A model generated the notes under the pieces. It was not told the DNA's origin, did not search any database, and saw only the letters and a program-made list of their open reading frames with translations. A stretch of DNA of 64,000 nt from Myxococcales bacterium. GTDB taxonomy: Bacteria; Myxococcota_A; Polyangia; Haliangiales; Haliangiaceae. How positions within the stretch are numbered: the first letter of the stretch is position 1; every line of letters starts with the position of its first letter. Shown piece by piece: positions 35,096 through 44,541 of the stretch. The position numbers and the translations under genes were made by a program. The stretch lies in contig JAQBQE010000011.1 of the NCBI GenBank assembly GCA_028287135.1, positions 1 through 64,000 on the forward strand. Direction: 5' to 3'.

Positions 35096-36487
35096 TCAGA
35101 GCGCCGCGAGGGCGGCGTCGAGCCACCCGTACCAGCCGGCGGCGGCGAGTGCGGTCGCGATCAGGACGAGGGCAAGCTGCGGCGCCGCGCTCCGGGGGCT
35201 CGGCGGCCGGATGACCATGGTTCGCTGCGGCATCGCCCCACCGTGGAGCTCGTCGACGATCGTCGGCGTCGAGTCGCGCGACGGCCTGGTCTGGGCGATG
35301 CGGAGGATGGGGGCGGACTCGCGGGGCGTGGCGCCGCGCAGTCGCTCGACCCGCAGCGTCGGGGCATGCGCGCGCCGCGGTGAGGCGACGACGGTGGGTG
35401 TGGTCCGCGGAGCGATCGGCGCACGGTCGACGACCAGGATCGGCGCGGACTCGCGTGGGGCCACGAGGGTCTCGACCAGGCGGACGACGATCGAGTCCCG
35501 CCACGGCTCGCGGGTGAACGCCCAGCTCACCCACTCGCGGATCACGTTTGCATCGGCGGTTCCGATCGCGGCCCTCGCCCCGACCAGCGCTGCCCGCATC
35601 GCCGCGGCGTTCTGCCACCGCTTGTTCGGATCGCGCTGCAGCGCGGTCATCACGATGTCGTCGAGGTCGGGGGTCACCTGCGAGCTCGTCCGCGACGGCG
35701 GCTGGATCGGCTTCTCGCGGATGTTGTGCACGGTCTCGATGTCGGTGTCCGCGAGGAACAGCCGGCGGCCCGACAGCATCTCGTGTGCGATCACGCCGAC
35801 CGCGAACAGGTCGGCGCGTCGATCGAGCTGGCCCAGCGTGTACTCGGGCGCGACGTAGCTGAGCTTGCCCTTGATGAAGCCGTGCTGGGTGTGGACGTTC
35901 GAGCGCGCAGCCTTTGCGACGCCGAAGTCGATCAGCTTGACGACGCCGGAGCTCGAGACGATCACGTTGGCAGGCGAGACATCGCGATGGATGATCTCGA
36001 GCGCACGGCCGTGCTCGTCGTGGAGGTTGTGCGCGTGGTCGAGCGCATCACAGAGCTGGATCAAGATCTCGACGACGATCGGCAGCGGCATCGCGCCGGC
36101 GGCCGTGCGCGACTGGATCATCACGTCGTTCAGTGTCGGGCCCGGAACGAGCTCCATCGCGATGTAGTAGGTGTCGTCGACCTTTCCGAGCTCGTACGCC
36201 TGCGCCACGTTCGGATGACGGAGCAGGCTCGCGAGCCGTGCCTCCTGGATGAACGACTCGACGAAGTCGCGATCCTCGCTGAGGTGCTCCCACATCCGCT
36301 TGAGCGCCACCGTCCTGCGCGTGCCGTCGGGCCCCACGCGCTCGGCGCGGTGGACGCGGGCCATGCCGCCCTCGCCCATCGGCTCGTACACGGTGTACGC
36401 GCCGAACGTCTCGGTCTCGAGGAGTTTCGCCTTGCCGGTCGTCCGCCCGAGTGCCTTCTTCGGAATCGGCGGCGGCGACGCGGGCAT
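35096..36487 (-). CDS. Membrane-anchored Ser/Thr protein kinase
   Basis: Kinase of 463 residues from ATG 36487; a longer start at 36622 is possible. The glycine loop is MGEGGMARVHRA, the lysine lies in VALKRMWE, the catalytic loop is HRDVSPANV and the metal loop DFG. The activation segment follows as KGKLSYVAPE. After the kinase domain come two PRESAPIL repeats in a Pro/Arg-rich linker, then one transmembrane segment near the C-terminus with a short tail. It lies between puuD and the allantoin operon on the same strand, but no regulatory link to them is shown. Confidence 0.85.
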   Translation of the reverse strand: MPASPPPIPKKALGRTTGKAKLLETETFGAYTVYEPMGEGGMARVHRAERVGPDGTRRTVALKRMWEHLSEDRDFVESFIQEARLASLLRHPNVAQAYELGKVDDTYYIAMELVPGPTLNDVMIQSRTAAGAMPLPIVVEILIQLCDALDHAHNLHDEHGRALEIIHRDVSPANVIVSSSGVVKLIDFGVAKAARSNVHTQHGFIKGKLSYVAPEYTLGQLDRRADLFAVGVIAHEMLSGRRLFLADTDIETVHNIREKPIQPPSRTSSQVTPDLDDIVMTALQRDPNKRWQNAAAMRAALVGARAAIGTADANVIREWVSWAFTREPWRDSIVVRLVETLVAPRESAPILVVDRAPIAPRTTPTVVASPRRAHAPTLRVERLRGATPRESAPILRIAQTRPSRDSTPTIVDELHGGAMPQRTMVIRPPSPRSAAPQLALVLIATALAAAGWYGWLDAALAAL

Positions 36488-36732
36488 CGCCGGGTGCGAG
36501 GACGACGCGCGAGCACGCACCCGGATCGGCGCGTCGTGGACGAGCTCGCGAGCAGACGAGCGCTCGCCATGTCCGTCCTGACGATTCGCTCGCCGAGGTG
36601 CACGTGCGCTGGGCGCTGGCATCTAGCTTCACGGTTACAGCAATCCACGCCGACCACCACTGACCACAACTGTCAGCAGTTATGGGTACTTGATCGTGCG
36701 GAACCCGCACAGTACGGAGCTTGCGCAGCGCT

Positions 36733-37965
36733 TCAGCGTGGCGCGCTGGCGGGGCCTGGAGCGTCGAGCTTCGCACCGTCGCGGTACCACCGACCGAGCT
36801 CGCCGCGCTCTTCGGGAGTGATCTGGGTCTTGTTGTTGAACGGCATGTTCTGCTGTTCGACCGCACGCAGGTGGATCCGCGCGGCCATCACCTTGATCTG
36901 CGCAGGCGTATCGAACAGCACGCCGGCCGGCGGCGAACGGAACACATCGTCGGACGGCTGCGCGCTGTGGCAGGTGATGCAGCGGGTCGCGACGATCTCC
37001 TGGACGCGCGAGAACGCGACCGGTCCGGTGCTGTCGACCACGCCCTTGGGAACGATCCGGCTGACGACCATCAGACCCGCGATCGCGAACGCGCCCATCC
37101 CGAACGCCGGGAGCAGCCACGCAGCCTTCGCGAGCTCGCGGCCACCACCGCGGTAGCGAATGTTCATGAAGTGGCGGATGCCCGCGCCGCCGATCATCAC
37201 GAGGATCAGGATCAGCCAGTTCAGCGGATGGCTGGTCGCCGAACCGAAGTGGTTCGACACCATGATGAACAGCAGCGGGAACGTCAGGTAGTTGTTGTGG
37301 ATGCTGCGCTGCTTCGCGCGGATCGACAGCCGCGGGTCCTGCTCCCGCTTGGCCTTGGTCGCGTTGATCAGCTCGTGCTGCGACGGCACGATGCACATCC
37401 ACACGTTGCCGGTCATCAGCGTGCCGATCAGTACGCCGGTCTGCATGTAGGCCGCGCGCCCGCTGAACAGCTGCGAGAACGCGAAGATCGAAGCGAACAG
37501 CAGGACGATCGAGACCACCGTCGCCACGCGCGGATTGTTCTCGCCGACGATCCGCCACAGCCCGTCGTAGATCAGCCAGCCCACGAACAGCGCGCTGATC
37601 GACAGCGTGACCGCGACGGTCTTGTCGATGTCATGCACGCTCGGATCGACGAGGAACCCGGCGCCGTTGAGGTAGTAGACGACGACGAACAGACAGATGC
37701 CGGTCGCCCAGGTGGAGAAGTTCTGCCACTTGAACCAGTGCATCATCGCCGGCATCTCGCCGGGCTCGAGCAGCTTCTTCTCGACGTCGTAGAACGCGCC
37801 GGAGTGGACCATGAAGATCTTGCCCTGCGACAACCGCGAGAGCTCCGCCGACTTCTCGAGGTTGCGATCGAGCCAGTTGAACAACATCGAGTTGCCGACC
37901 CACATGATCCCAGCGATCAGGTGTGCCCACCGGAAGATGACGTCGAACAGCTCGTTCAGGTGCAA
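36733..37965 (-). CDS. puuD: PuuD-like membrane urate hydroxylase with cytochrome c tail
   Basis: Integral membrane protein of 410 residues. The N-terminal part has about eight transmembrane helices and the PuuD pattern FRWAHLIAGIMWVGNSMLFNWLDRNL. The C-terminal domain holds a heme c site, RCITCHSAQP, with a methionine in NMPFNNKTQITPEE as likely axial ligand. It oxidises urate to 5-hydroxyisourate and passes electrons to the respiratory chain rather than to oxygen as uricases do. The best start is TTG 37965; longer starts in this frame add an unrelated Arg-rich stretch. It completes the urate pathway encoded downstream. Confidence 0.85.
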   Translation of the reverse strand: MHLNELFDVIFRWAHLIAGIMWVGNSMLFNWLDRNLEKSAELSRLSQGKIFMVHSGAFYDVEKKLLEPGEMPAMMHWFKWQNFSTWATGICLFVVVYYLNGAGFLVDPSVHDIDKTVAVTLSISALFVGWLIYDGLWRIVGENNPRVATVVSIVLLFASIFAFSQLFSGRAAYMQTGVLIGTLMTGNVWMCIVPSQHELINATKAKREQDPRLSIRAKQRSIHNNYLTFPLLFIMVSNHFGSATSHPLNWLILILVMIGGAGIRHFMNIRYRGGGRELAKAAWLLPAFGMGAFAIAGLMVVSRIVPKGVVDSTGPVAFSRVQEIVATRCITCHSAQPSDDVFRSPPAGVLFDTPAQIKVMAARIHLRAVEQQNMPFNNKTQITPEERGELGRWYRDGAKLDAPGPASAPR

Positions 37966-38010
37966 GGCGCGCTGACTATACGGCGAGCGCGATCTAGTGT
38001 GGAGGTGCCC

Positions 38011-38631
38011 ATGCACAAGCTCACCATGACCACGATGTGCGTCCTGCTCGCTGGTTGCCCGGAGAAGGAGGACTACACGAAGCAGAAGCCGGAGGAGGTC
38101 GCCGCCACGACCCGCGACAATGCGCCGCCCCCGCCCCAGCGGCCGAAGAAGAACCCGCCTCCCGCGGATCTCGGCTCGTGTAACCTTTCGGTCACCGGCG
38201 GCATCACGGCCGAGCAAACGACCCCGGGTGGCAAGGAGGCGACCAACGTCGCGTACTGGTTCCTGCCCGAGGAGCGCAAGAACATGATGGGCGTCGATGG
38301 CTACGTCGTGAACTGCAAGGGCGACAAGTTCCGGTTCTCGCTACTCCCGGGTGGCGGCAAGCTCGATGGGATGCCGTTCGGTCCGAAGAAGTTCACGTTC
38401 GTGAAGGGCAAGAGCGATGGCGCGAACGTGATGATGGCGTTTGGCCAGGCAACGCTCGCGGATCCGAACGGTACGGTCGAGATCACCGCACTCGACAACC
38501 GTCACATCGCCGGCACGATCGACCTCGCAGGCAAGGTCGTCCCGGGCAACAAGCCGATCAAGGTCACCGGCAAGTTCGATCTCGTGTGCCCTGGATTCAG
38601 CGCGTGCGACTTCGGCGACGCCCCGCAGTGA
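38011..38631 (+). CDS. Lipoprotein of unknown function
   Basis: Exported protein of 206 residues. GGAGGTG precedes ATG 38011 and the signal peptide ends in lipobox LLAGC. A short Pro/Lys-rich linker follows, then a beta-rich domain with cysteines in GSCNLSV, VVNCKGD, LVCPGFSACDFG. No family was recognised. It stands divergent to puuD, 45 bp away, and convergent with the RND pump gene. Confidence 0.75.
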   Translation: MHKLTMTTMCVLLAGCPEKEDYTKQKPEEVAATTRDNAPPPPQRPKKNPPPADLGSCNLSVTGGITAEQTTPGGKEATNVAYWFLPEERKNMMGVDGYVVNCKGDKFRFSLLPGGGKLDGMPFGPKKFTFVKGKSDGANVMMAFGQATLADPNGTVEITALDNRHIAGTIDLAGKVVPGNKPIKVTGKFDLVCPGFSACDFGDAPQ

Positions 38632-38632
38632 C

Positions 38633-41600
38633 CTAGCTCCGCTCCCGCGCGACCAGGACAGCGAGCCCCGGCGTCACGATGAGGGTAACCAGCGTGGCGA
38701 GAGCGAGACCGCCGATCACCGCGATCGCGAGCGGGGTCTGCAGCTCCGCCCCGGCGCCGATACCGACGGCAAGCGGTGCGAGCCCGGCGAGCGTCGCCGC
38801 GGTTGTCATCAGGATCGGGCGCAAGCGGCGCCGGGCCGCGGCGACGAGCGCGTCTTCCAGCGACCTCCCCTCCGCGACCCGCCGCTGCGCGTACTCGAGG
38901 AGCAGGATGCCGTTCTTGACCACGATGCCGACCAGCAGGATCAGGCCGGTGAGCGACGAGATGTTGAGCGGAGTACCCGTCAGGTCGAGTACGAGCAGCC
39001 CACCGACCGTCGAGAGCGGAGCACTGATCAGCACCACCAGCGCGATCCGCAGCGAGCGCAGCTGGAGGATCAGCACGAGCAGGACGAGGATCAGCGCGAT
39101 GCCTGCGACCTTCATCAGCTCGCGTCGCGATGCGGCGCCCGACGCCGCCTGGCCACCGATCTCGACCTGGGTGCCGCGCGGCGGCCGCTGCTCTAGCAGA
39201 ACCTCGCGAACCGCGGCCTCCGCAGCACCGAGGTCTCCACCGGGCGTTGCCGCGTGCATGACCAGCACCGAGCGCAGGCTGTCGCGGCGCAGCACCGCGG
39301 GAGACAGCGGCCGATCGAACGTCACGAGCTGGCCGACCGGCAGTGCCTGCGGACCGTACGCGATCAGCGATCCGGCGAGCGCCGTCGCCGAATAGCGAGT
39401 CGCATCTGGGTAGCGCACGCGCACCGCGATCACGCGCTCCGGCCTCACGATCTCGGCGACCTGACGACCGCCGACCGCCATCTCGAGGTCCCCGCCGACG
39501 GTGGCCGCATCGATCCCGAGCTGCGCGAGCTGCCGATGATCGACCGTCGAGCGCAGGGTCGGGGTGAGGCCCTCGCGACCGTCGAACACGTCGACGAGCT
39601 CGGGGCGATTCGCCAGTGCCTCGCCGGCGTGCTCGGCCCACGCATCGAGCACGCGCGGGTCATCGCCGAACACGCGGATCTCGATCGGCTCGGGATTGCC
39701 CGCGAGATCAGCGAGCACGTCCTGCAGTACCTGAATGTACTCGAACCGAGCCTCGGGGATCTTGCCGTGCAGCTGTTCGCGCACGTGATCGATCACGACG
39801 TCGATCGGGGCGCGATCGCCGGGCGCGACCAGCTTGACCATGACGTCACCGGTGCTCTGCATCGTCGCCGTCGCGGGCCCAAGCTCGGTGCCCGTGCGGC
39901 GGGTGAACGCCACGACCTCCGGCATCGCGGCGAGCACGTGGTCGATCACGAGGTTGATGCGGTCGGTCTCCTCGAGCGAGGTCCCGGCGGGGAGCGCGAA
40001 GTCGATCACGAATGCGCCCTCGTCCATCGCGGGGAGAAACCCGGTCGCGAGGTCGCGCTGTGCGAGATAGCCAGCACCGAGCAGCACGACCATCACGACC
40101 ACCGCGATCCACCTGCGGCGGACGAGCCAGCGGATCATCCTGCCGAGTCGGTCGCTCGGCGCGGGCGCGTGCTTGCGGGTCCGGCGCCGGAGATGCGTCG
40201 CGAGCAGTGGGATCAGCGTCAGCGACGTGATCATCGAGAGGAGAACGGCGATCGCGAGCGTGACGGCGAACGCCCCCAGGAAGCTACCGGTGACGCCGGT
40301 CAGCATCGCGAGCGGTGCGAACACCACGACCGTCGTGAACGTCGTGCCGATCACCGCGGCCAACATGTCCTTGGTGCCGAGCTCCACCGCCTCCGGCACG
40401 GGGTGGCCCTCTTCGACGCGCGCGACGATGCCCTCGGCGACGACGATCGCATCGTCGACGACCAGGCCGATCGCGACGGCGAGCCCGCCGAGTGACATCA
40501 GGTTCAACGTCACCCCGAACCACCGCATGAACGCGAACGTGCCGAGCAGCGTGATCGGAACCGGCAGCGCGGCGATCAGCCCGGCGCGCCAGTCGCGCAG
40601 CGAGCAGGCGATCACGATCAGCGACAGCGCGATGCCGAGCAGGATCGCATCGCGCACGCTCCTCATGGATTCGGTCACCAGCTCGGCCTGGTCGTAGACC
40701 GCGGTCAGCGTGACATCCGCAGGGAGCGTGTGGGCCGCGCGCAGGCCATCCGCGACCGCAAGGATCCGGTCGACGACCGCCACCGTGCTCGCGCCCGACA
40801 GCCGCGCGACGGATAGCGCGACGACCTCGCCCTGGGGTCCGCGGACGATCACGTCCGGATCGGCGGCACCCTCGATGACGTCCGCGACCGCCGAGAGCAA
40901 GATGGGCCCCGACGGGCCACTGGCGATCGGGAGGTTCTTCAGGCTCGCGAGATCCGGCGCCTGCGCATCGAGCACGACCGGTAGTGTCTGGTGCTGATCG
41001 GACACGCGGCCCGCCGCGACCAGCACATCGGATGCCTCGAGCTTCGCCGCGAGCTGCGACGGCGTGATGTGGAGGGCCGCGAGCTCGGTTGGCTTGATCT
41101 GGATCACGACCTCGCGGACGCGGCCGCCCTGGAGCTCCACGCCACCGACCCCTGCCACCCGAACGAACGCGGGGCGCACGATCCGCTCGGCGACATCCCG
41201 CAGCCGGCGCGGGTCGGTGGTCGTCCCCTTGGCGGCACCGAGGTTGAACGTGATCACCGGAACAGCGGTCGGCAGGACGCGCTCGACGATCGTGGTCGTG
41301 CCCTTCGGCAGGGTGACCTGATCGACCGCGGTCTGGCACGCGTTCTGTGCCTGCAGCGGATCGGTGTCATCGGTGAGCTGGAGCGAGAGCTCGACCGCAC
41401 CGCGGATCGTCTTCGCGCGCACGTGGCTAACACCGGGAACGGTCGCGAGCTCCTCCTCGAGGGGCCGCGTGACCTGGGCTTCCACCAGCTCAGGTGCGAG
41501 CTGGCCGACGTGCGCGACGACGACGACGCGCGGGAACGTCATCTCGGGATAGATCCCGCTCGGCAACGTGAACATCGAGAACGCGCCGAGGATCACCAGC

Positions 41601-41653
41601 GCGAGCGCGCCGAGCCACACGACGGCAGCATTTCGGCGAAGGAGCGCGACCAT
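38633..41653 (-). CDS. RND efflux pump inner-membrane permease
   Basis: Resistance-nodulation-division transporter of 1006 residues in the AcrB/HAE1-like group. Two halves each have one large periplasmic loop and six transmembrane segments. The proton-relay pair is seen in GLVVDDAIVVAEGI of TM4, and GLILLVGIVVKNGILLLEYA marks the second half. Drug and heavy-metal pumps are hard to separate; no metal-binding motif of the CzcA type stands out. It is the last gene of a PepSY/TolC/adaptor/RND operon. Confidence 0.93.
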   Translation of the reverse strand: MVALLRRNAAVVWLGALALVILGAFSMFTLPSGIYPEMTFPRVVVVAHVGQLAPELVEAQVTRPLEEELATVPGVSHVRAKTIRGAVELSLQLTDDTDPLQAQNACQTAVDQVTLPKGTTTIVERVLPTAVPVITFNLGAAKGTTTDPRRLRDVAERIVRPAFVRVAGVGGVELQGGRVREVVIQIKPTELAALHITPSQLAAKLEASDVLVAAGRVSDQHQTLPVVLDAQAPDLASLKNLPIASGPSGPILLSAVADVIEGAADPDVIVRGPQGEVVALSVARLSGASTVAVVDRILAVADGLRAAHTLPADVTLTAVYDQAELVTESMRSVRDAILLGIALSLIVIACSLRDWRAGLIAALPVPITLLGTFAFMRWFGVTLNLMSLGGLAVAIGLVVDDAIVVAEGIVARVEEGHPVPEAVELGTKDMLAAVIGTTFTTVVVFAPLAMLTGVTGSFLGAFAVTLAIAVLLSMITSLTLIPLLATHLRRRTRKHAPAPSDRLGRMIRWLVRRRWIAVVVMVVLLGAGYLAQRDLATGFLPAMDEGAFVIDFALPAGTSLEETDRINLVIDHVLAAMPEVVAFTRRTGTELGPATATMQSTGDVMVKLVAPGDRAPIDVVIDHVREQLHGKIPEARFEYIQVLQDVLADLAGNPEPIEIRVFGDDPRVLDAWAEHAGEALANRPELVDVFDGREGLTPTLRSTVDHRQLAQLGIDAATVGGDLEMAVGGRQVAEIVRPERVIAVRVRYPDATRYSATALAGSLIAYGPQALPVGQLVTFDRPLSPAVLRRDSLRSVLVMHAATPGGDLGAAEAAVREVLLEQRPPRGTQVEIGGQAASGAASRRELMKVAGIALILVLLVLILQLRSLRIALVVLISAPLSTVGGLLVLDLTGTPLNISSLTGLILLVGIVVKNGILLLEYAQRRVAEGRSLEDALVAAARRRLRPILMTTAATLAGLAPLAVGIGAGAELQTPLAIAVIGGLALATLVTLIVTPGLAVLVARERS

Positions 41654-41656
41654 GGT

Positions 41657-42763
41657 TCACTTCGTTCCCGGGGGCGCCGCGGTGAGCGGTTGACCCTCTT
41701 CGAGTCCAAGGACGCGGTCCGTCACGATCTGCTCGCCGGCCACGATGCCATGCGCGATCTCGACGGTCGCCTCGCGACGCTGGCCGATCGTGACGCCGCG
41801 GATGCGCGCCACGCCCTGGTCACACACGACCACCTCGTCGGCGCCCACCATCGAACGGCGGAGCGCAGATGCGGGGACCAGCAAGCCCGGCCGATGAGCC
41901 ACCACGATCTGACCGGTCGCGGCGCTGCCGACCGCGATCGGGTGCGTGCCCTCGATCTCGATCCGCACGCCACCGAGGAGCGTCGTCGCATCGACGGCCG
42001 GAGCGACCCGGGCGACCTTCGCAGAGAGCACACCCTCGATGCCGAGGATCTTCACCGTCGCCGGCATCCCCTCACGCACCGGCATCAACGCCGCGGGTGG
42101 GACCTGGGCGCGAAGCTCGAGCGTCGTGAGATCCGCGACCTCGGCGACCGGCGTCGCCGTGGTGCCATCGACACTCTCACCGATCCGCTTCCACAGATGG
42201 AGCACCACGCCGGCGTGCGGGGCTCGCAGCTCGCGCCGCGCGTTGTTCTTGCTCGCGAGACCCGAGCGCGCGTTCGCGGCCTCGAGCTCCGCATCCGCCG
42301 CCGCGGCCTTGGCACGCGCTTCGTCGAGATCACGACGTGCGCCGATCCCGGTCTCGACCAGACGCTGCTGGCGCACGACATCCTGATCGGCGGCGAGCTT
42401 CGTGGCGCGCGCGCCGGCGACCGCGGCCTTGGCCTCGATCGTCCCTGCGGGCAGCGACGGATCCTCGATCGTCGCGAGCAGAGCTCCGGCCGCGACGCGA
42501 TCGCCTTCCTCGACGGCGACCTGCGAGACCCTGCCCGCGATCGGCGAGCTGACGACCGCGTCGAACCTCGGCGGTGGTGCGATCACGCCAGCGACCTCGA
42601 CGACCTCCTCGACGGAGGTCTCGATCGCCGGCTTGCACGTCACGGCGGCGGTCGGCAGCTCTTTCTCGGGCGCGGGCGCCTCGGTCTTCTTGCAGCCGAC
42701 CGCGCACGCAGCCGCGAGCGCGATGGAGACCCAGCTAGTTCGCACCGAGTCCTCCGAGGTCAT
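41657..42763 (-). CDS. RND periplasmic adaptor (membrane fusion protein) lipoprotein
   Basis: Adaptor protein of 368 residues from ATG 42763, which opens onto a signal ending in lipobox AVGC. A lipoyl-like hairpin (VSSPIAGRVSQVAVEEGDRV; RRELRAPHAGVVLHL) flanks a coiled-coil segment, followed by a beta-barrel domain. It joins the inner-membrane permease to the outer-membrane channel. The start overlaps the preceding gene by 29 bp; a longer start at 42775 adds only four residues. The permease gene follows after 3 bp. Confidence 0.9.
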   Translation of the reverse strand: MTSEDSVRTSWVSIALAAACAVGCKKTEAPAPEKELPTAAVTCKPAIETSVEEVVEVAGVIAPPPRFDAVVSSPIAGRVSQVAVEEGDRVAAGALLATIEDPSLPAGTIEAKAAVAGARATKLAADQDVVRQQRLVETGIGARRDLDEARAKAAAADAELEAANARSGLASKNNARRELRAPHAGVVLHLWKRIGESVDGTTATPVAEVADLTTLELRAQVPPAALMPVREGMPATVKILGIEGVLSAKVARVAPAVDATTLLGGVRIEIEGTHPIAVGSAATGQIVVAHRPGLLVPASALRRSMVGADEVVVCDQGVARIRGVTIGQRREATVEIAHGIVAGEQIVTDRVLGLEEGQPLTAAPPGTK

Positions 42764-43955
42764 CGCCCGCCGCATCCTGGAGCGCGGCCCACGCCGTGGC
42801 TACGTCGGCGCGGGCCGTGATCACCTCGGCACGGACGGCCGAGAGATCTCGATCGGCCTGAAGTGCTGACACCAGGTCGCGAGCACCCTCGCGATACGCC
42901 TGCCTCGACAAGGCGGCCGCTCGTTCCTGCGCCGGGATGACGTCGTTCTCGAGTGCGGCGAGGGTCTCCGCTGCAGCTTGCCAGCGTCGGTAGGCGGCGA
43001 CCAGGCCACCTGCGAGCTGGGTCTCGGTCACGGCGAGGCGAGCGCGTTCCGCCGTGGCCGTTGCCCGCGCAGACCGCGCACGATCGCCGGTGCGGGCGAA
43101 CAGCGGCAGAGCGAGCGAGAGAGCGACGAACACATCGGTTCCGGGTGTCGTGGGATCGAACGCGGAGACCTGGGCCTCGACGGCGAGGCTCGGCAGGGCC
43201 TGCCGACGAACCTGCCGGATCGTGGCGTCGGCGGCGGCGACCTTGCGCTGCGCGAGGGTTCGTTCCGGATGTGCCGGAAGCCGCGCGCGAAGCTCCTCGA
43301 ACGTGATCGACGTGCTCCCCGGCAAGTCGCCGGCAGAGACCATCGCCGTCATCGGATCCCAGCCAAGCACACCGGCGAGGTCAGCCGACGCAGCTTGCTG
43401 TGCTCGCTTCGCACTGGCCGCAGCTCGCTCTGCGCGCGCGCGCGCGGCTCGTGCCGTCGTGACATCGACCTCCGCGCCCACACCTGCGTCGAGCCGCCCG
43501 ACGGCCACACGCTCGAGCTCCGCCGCCTGGGTCGCGGCGAGCGCGGTGGCCACGATCTCACCGTCCGCACGGGCGAGCGAGATCCACGCAGCGATCGCGC
43601 GCCGACGGACATCGCGATCGCTGACGATCGCCTCCGAGCGGACGGCTCGCGCCTGCGCAGCTGCCACGCGGCGTGCCGCACCGACGGTGCCGAACACCGG
43701 TAGCGGAACGACCGCGCCAGCGACCAGACGCGCCGTCAGGCGATTGGTCTCGACGCGCAGCGAGGGATCCGGCCATGCGCTCGCCGCGTCGACCAGGGCA
43801 TCGGCGGCCTCGATCTCGTGACGCCAGACCTGCGACGCCGGTGCCGTCCCTGTGGCGGCGAGCACGTCGGCGAGGGTCACCGCCACCGGGGCGTCCTCGG
43901 CATGCGCGATCGCTGCCGCGAACGCCGTGAACGCGACGACGACTACCGACCGCAC
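42735..43955 (-). CDS. TolC-family outer-membrane efflux protein
   Basis: Outer-membrane efflux channel of 406 residues. A signal peptide (VVVAFTAFAAAIAHA) is followed by two long helical repeats typical of TolC trimers, with Ala/Arg-rich heptads such as ARAERAAASAKRAQQAAS and QAYREGARDLVSALQADRDL. It forms the exit duct of the RND pump encoded next. It starts 3 bp after the PepSY-like gene and ends inside the adaptor gene. Confidence 0.88.
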   Translation of the reverse strand: MRSVVVVAFTAFAAAIAHAEDAPVAVTLADVLAATGTAPASQVWRHEIEAADALVDAASAWPDPSLRVETNRLTARLVAGAVVPLPVFGTVGAARRVAAAQARAVRSEAIVSDRDVRRRAIAAWISLARADGEIVATALAATQAAELERVAVGRLDAGVGAEVDVTTARAARARAERAAASAKRAQQAASADLAGVLGWDPMTAMVSAGDLPGSTSITFEELRARLPAHPERTLAQRKVAAADATIRQVRRQALPSLAVEAQVSAFDPTTPGTDVFVALSLALPLFARTGDRARSARATATAERARLAVTETQLAGGLVAAYRRWQAAAETLAALENDVIPAQERAAALSRQAYREGARDLVSALQADRDLSAVRAEVITARADVATAWAALQDAAGDDLGGLGAN

Positions 43956-43958
43956 TCG

Positions 43959-44399
43959 TCACTCTTCTTCGACGAAAGTTCCATCGTCTTTGAACGTCGC
44001 CTCCTTCAGCGTCTTTCCGGACTTGAACGCGACCTCGAATGTGATCGTCTTGTCGGACCTGGTCTGCTTCTCAATCTTGAGCAGCGTGGCCTTGGGGTAC
44101 CTGGCCGCGAATGCCTTCGTCACCGCGGCAGGTACCGAGGACACCGGCACGACCTCCTCGATCTGTTCGATGTCGCCCTTGGCGGAGATGTCGAGCTCGA
44201 CGATCGACTTGTCGGACTTCTGCATCTTGACCTCGAAAAACGTGTTCTCGGCGATGCACTTCGTGATCGTGGCCTGGGGGTATGCCTTCTTCGCGGCGTC
44301 GGTGACTGCGCTCGGGCATGTGGTGTCGGCTCCTGCGATGCAAGGAAACGATAGCAGCGCGGCGACCAGCATGATTCGGCTGTCTCGGGGATTGGTCAT
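43959..44399 (-). CDS. Exported PepSY-like protein heading the RND operon
   Basis: Protein of 146 residues with GGAGGAA upstream of ATG 44399 and a signal peptide (LVAALLSFPCIAGA). The mature part has two similar PepSY-like repeats: VTDAAKKAYPQATITKC and VTKAFAARYPKATLLKI, each followed by strands. Such proteins often lie with two-component systems and RND pumps. Here the divergent regulator is only a remnant. It is followed after 3 bp by the TolC-like gene, so it likely belongs to the pump operon. Confidence 0.8.
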   Translation of the reverse strand: MTNPRDSRIMLVAALLSFPCIAGADTTCPSAVTDAAKKAYPQATITKCIAENTFFEVKMQKSDKSIVELDISAKGDIEQIEEVVPVSSVPAAVTKAFAARYPKATLLKIEKQTRSDKTITFEVAFKSGKTLKEATFKDDGTFVEEE

Positions 44400-44541
44400 T
44401 GGGTTCCTCCGCTGCGAACCGTAGCGCCATGCCGCCCGCACGCAGGTGAAGTCATGATGAAGATGGTGTGGACTACCGACGTTTGCGGCCGGACGCTGGC
44501 ACTGGCTCCATGCGTCGCGCCCACGCACACGGAAACCGGGA

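Noticed and set aside
36697..36711. GTGCGG-AAC-CCGCAC hairpin after puuD as a terminator
   Set aside because: A stem is present but no T-run follows on the minus strand, so evidence is weak.
40991..42820. 609-residue plus-strand open frame
   Set aside because: It is antisense to the RND permease and adaptor and has only low-complexity composition.
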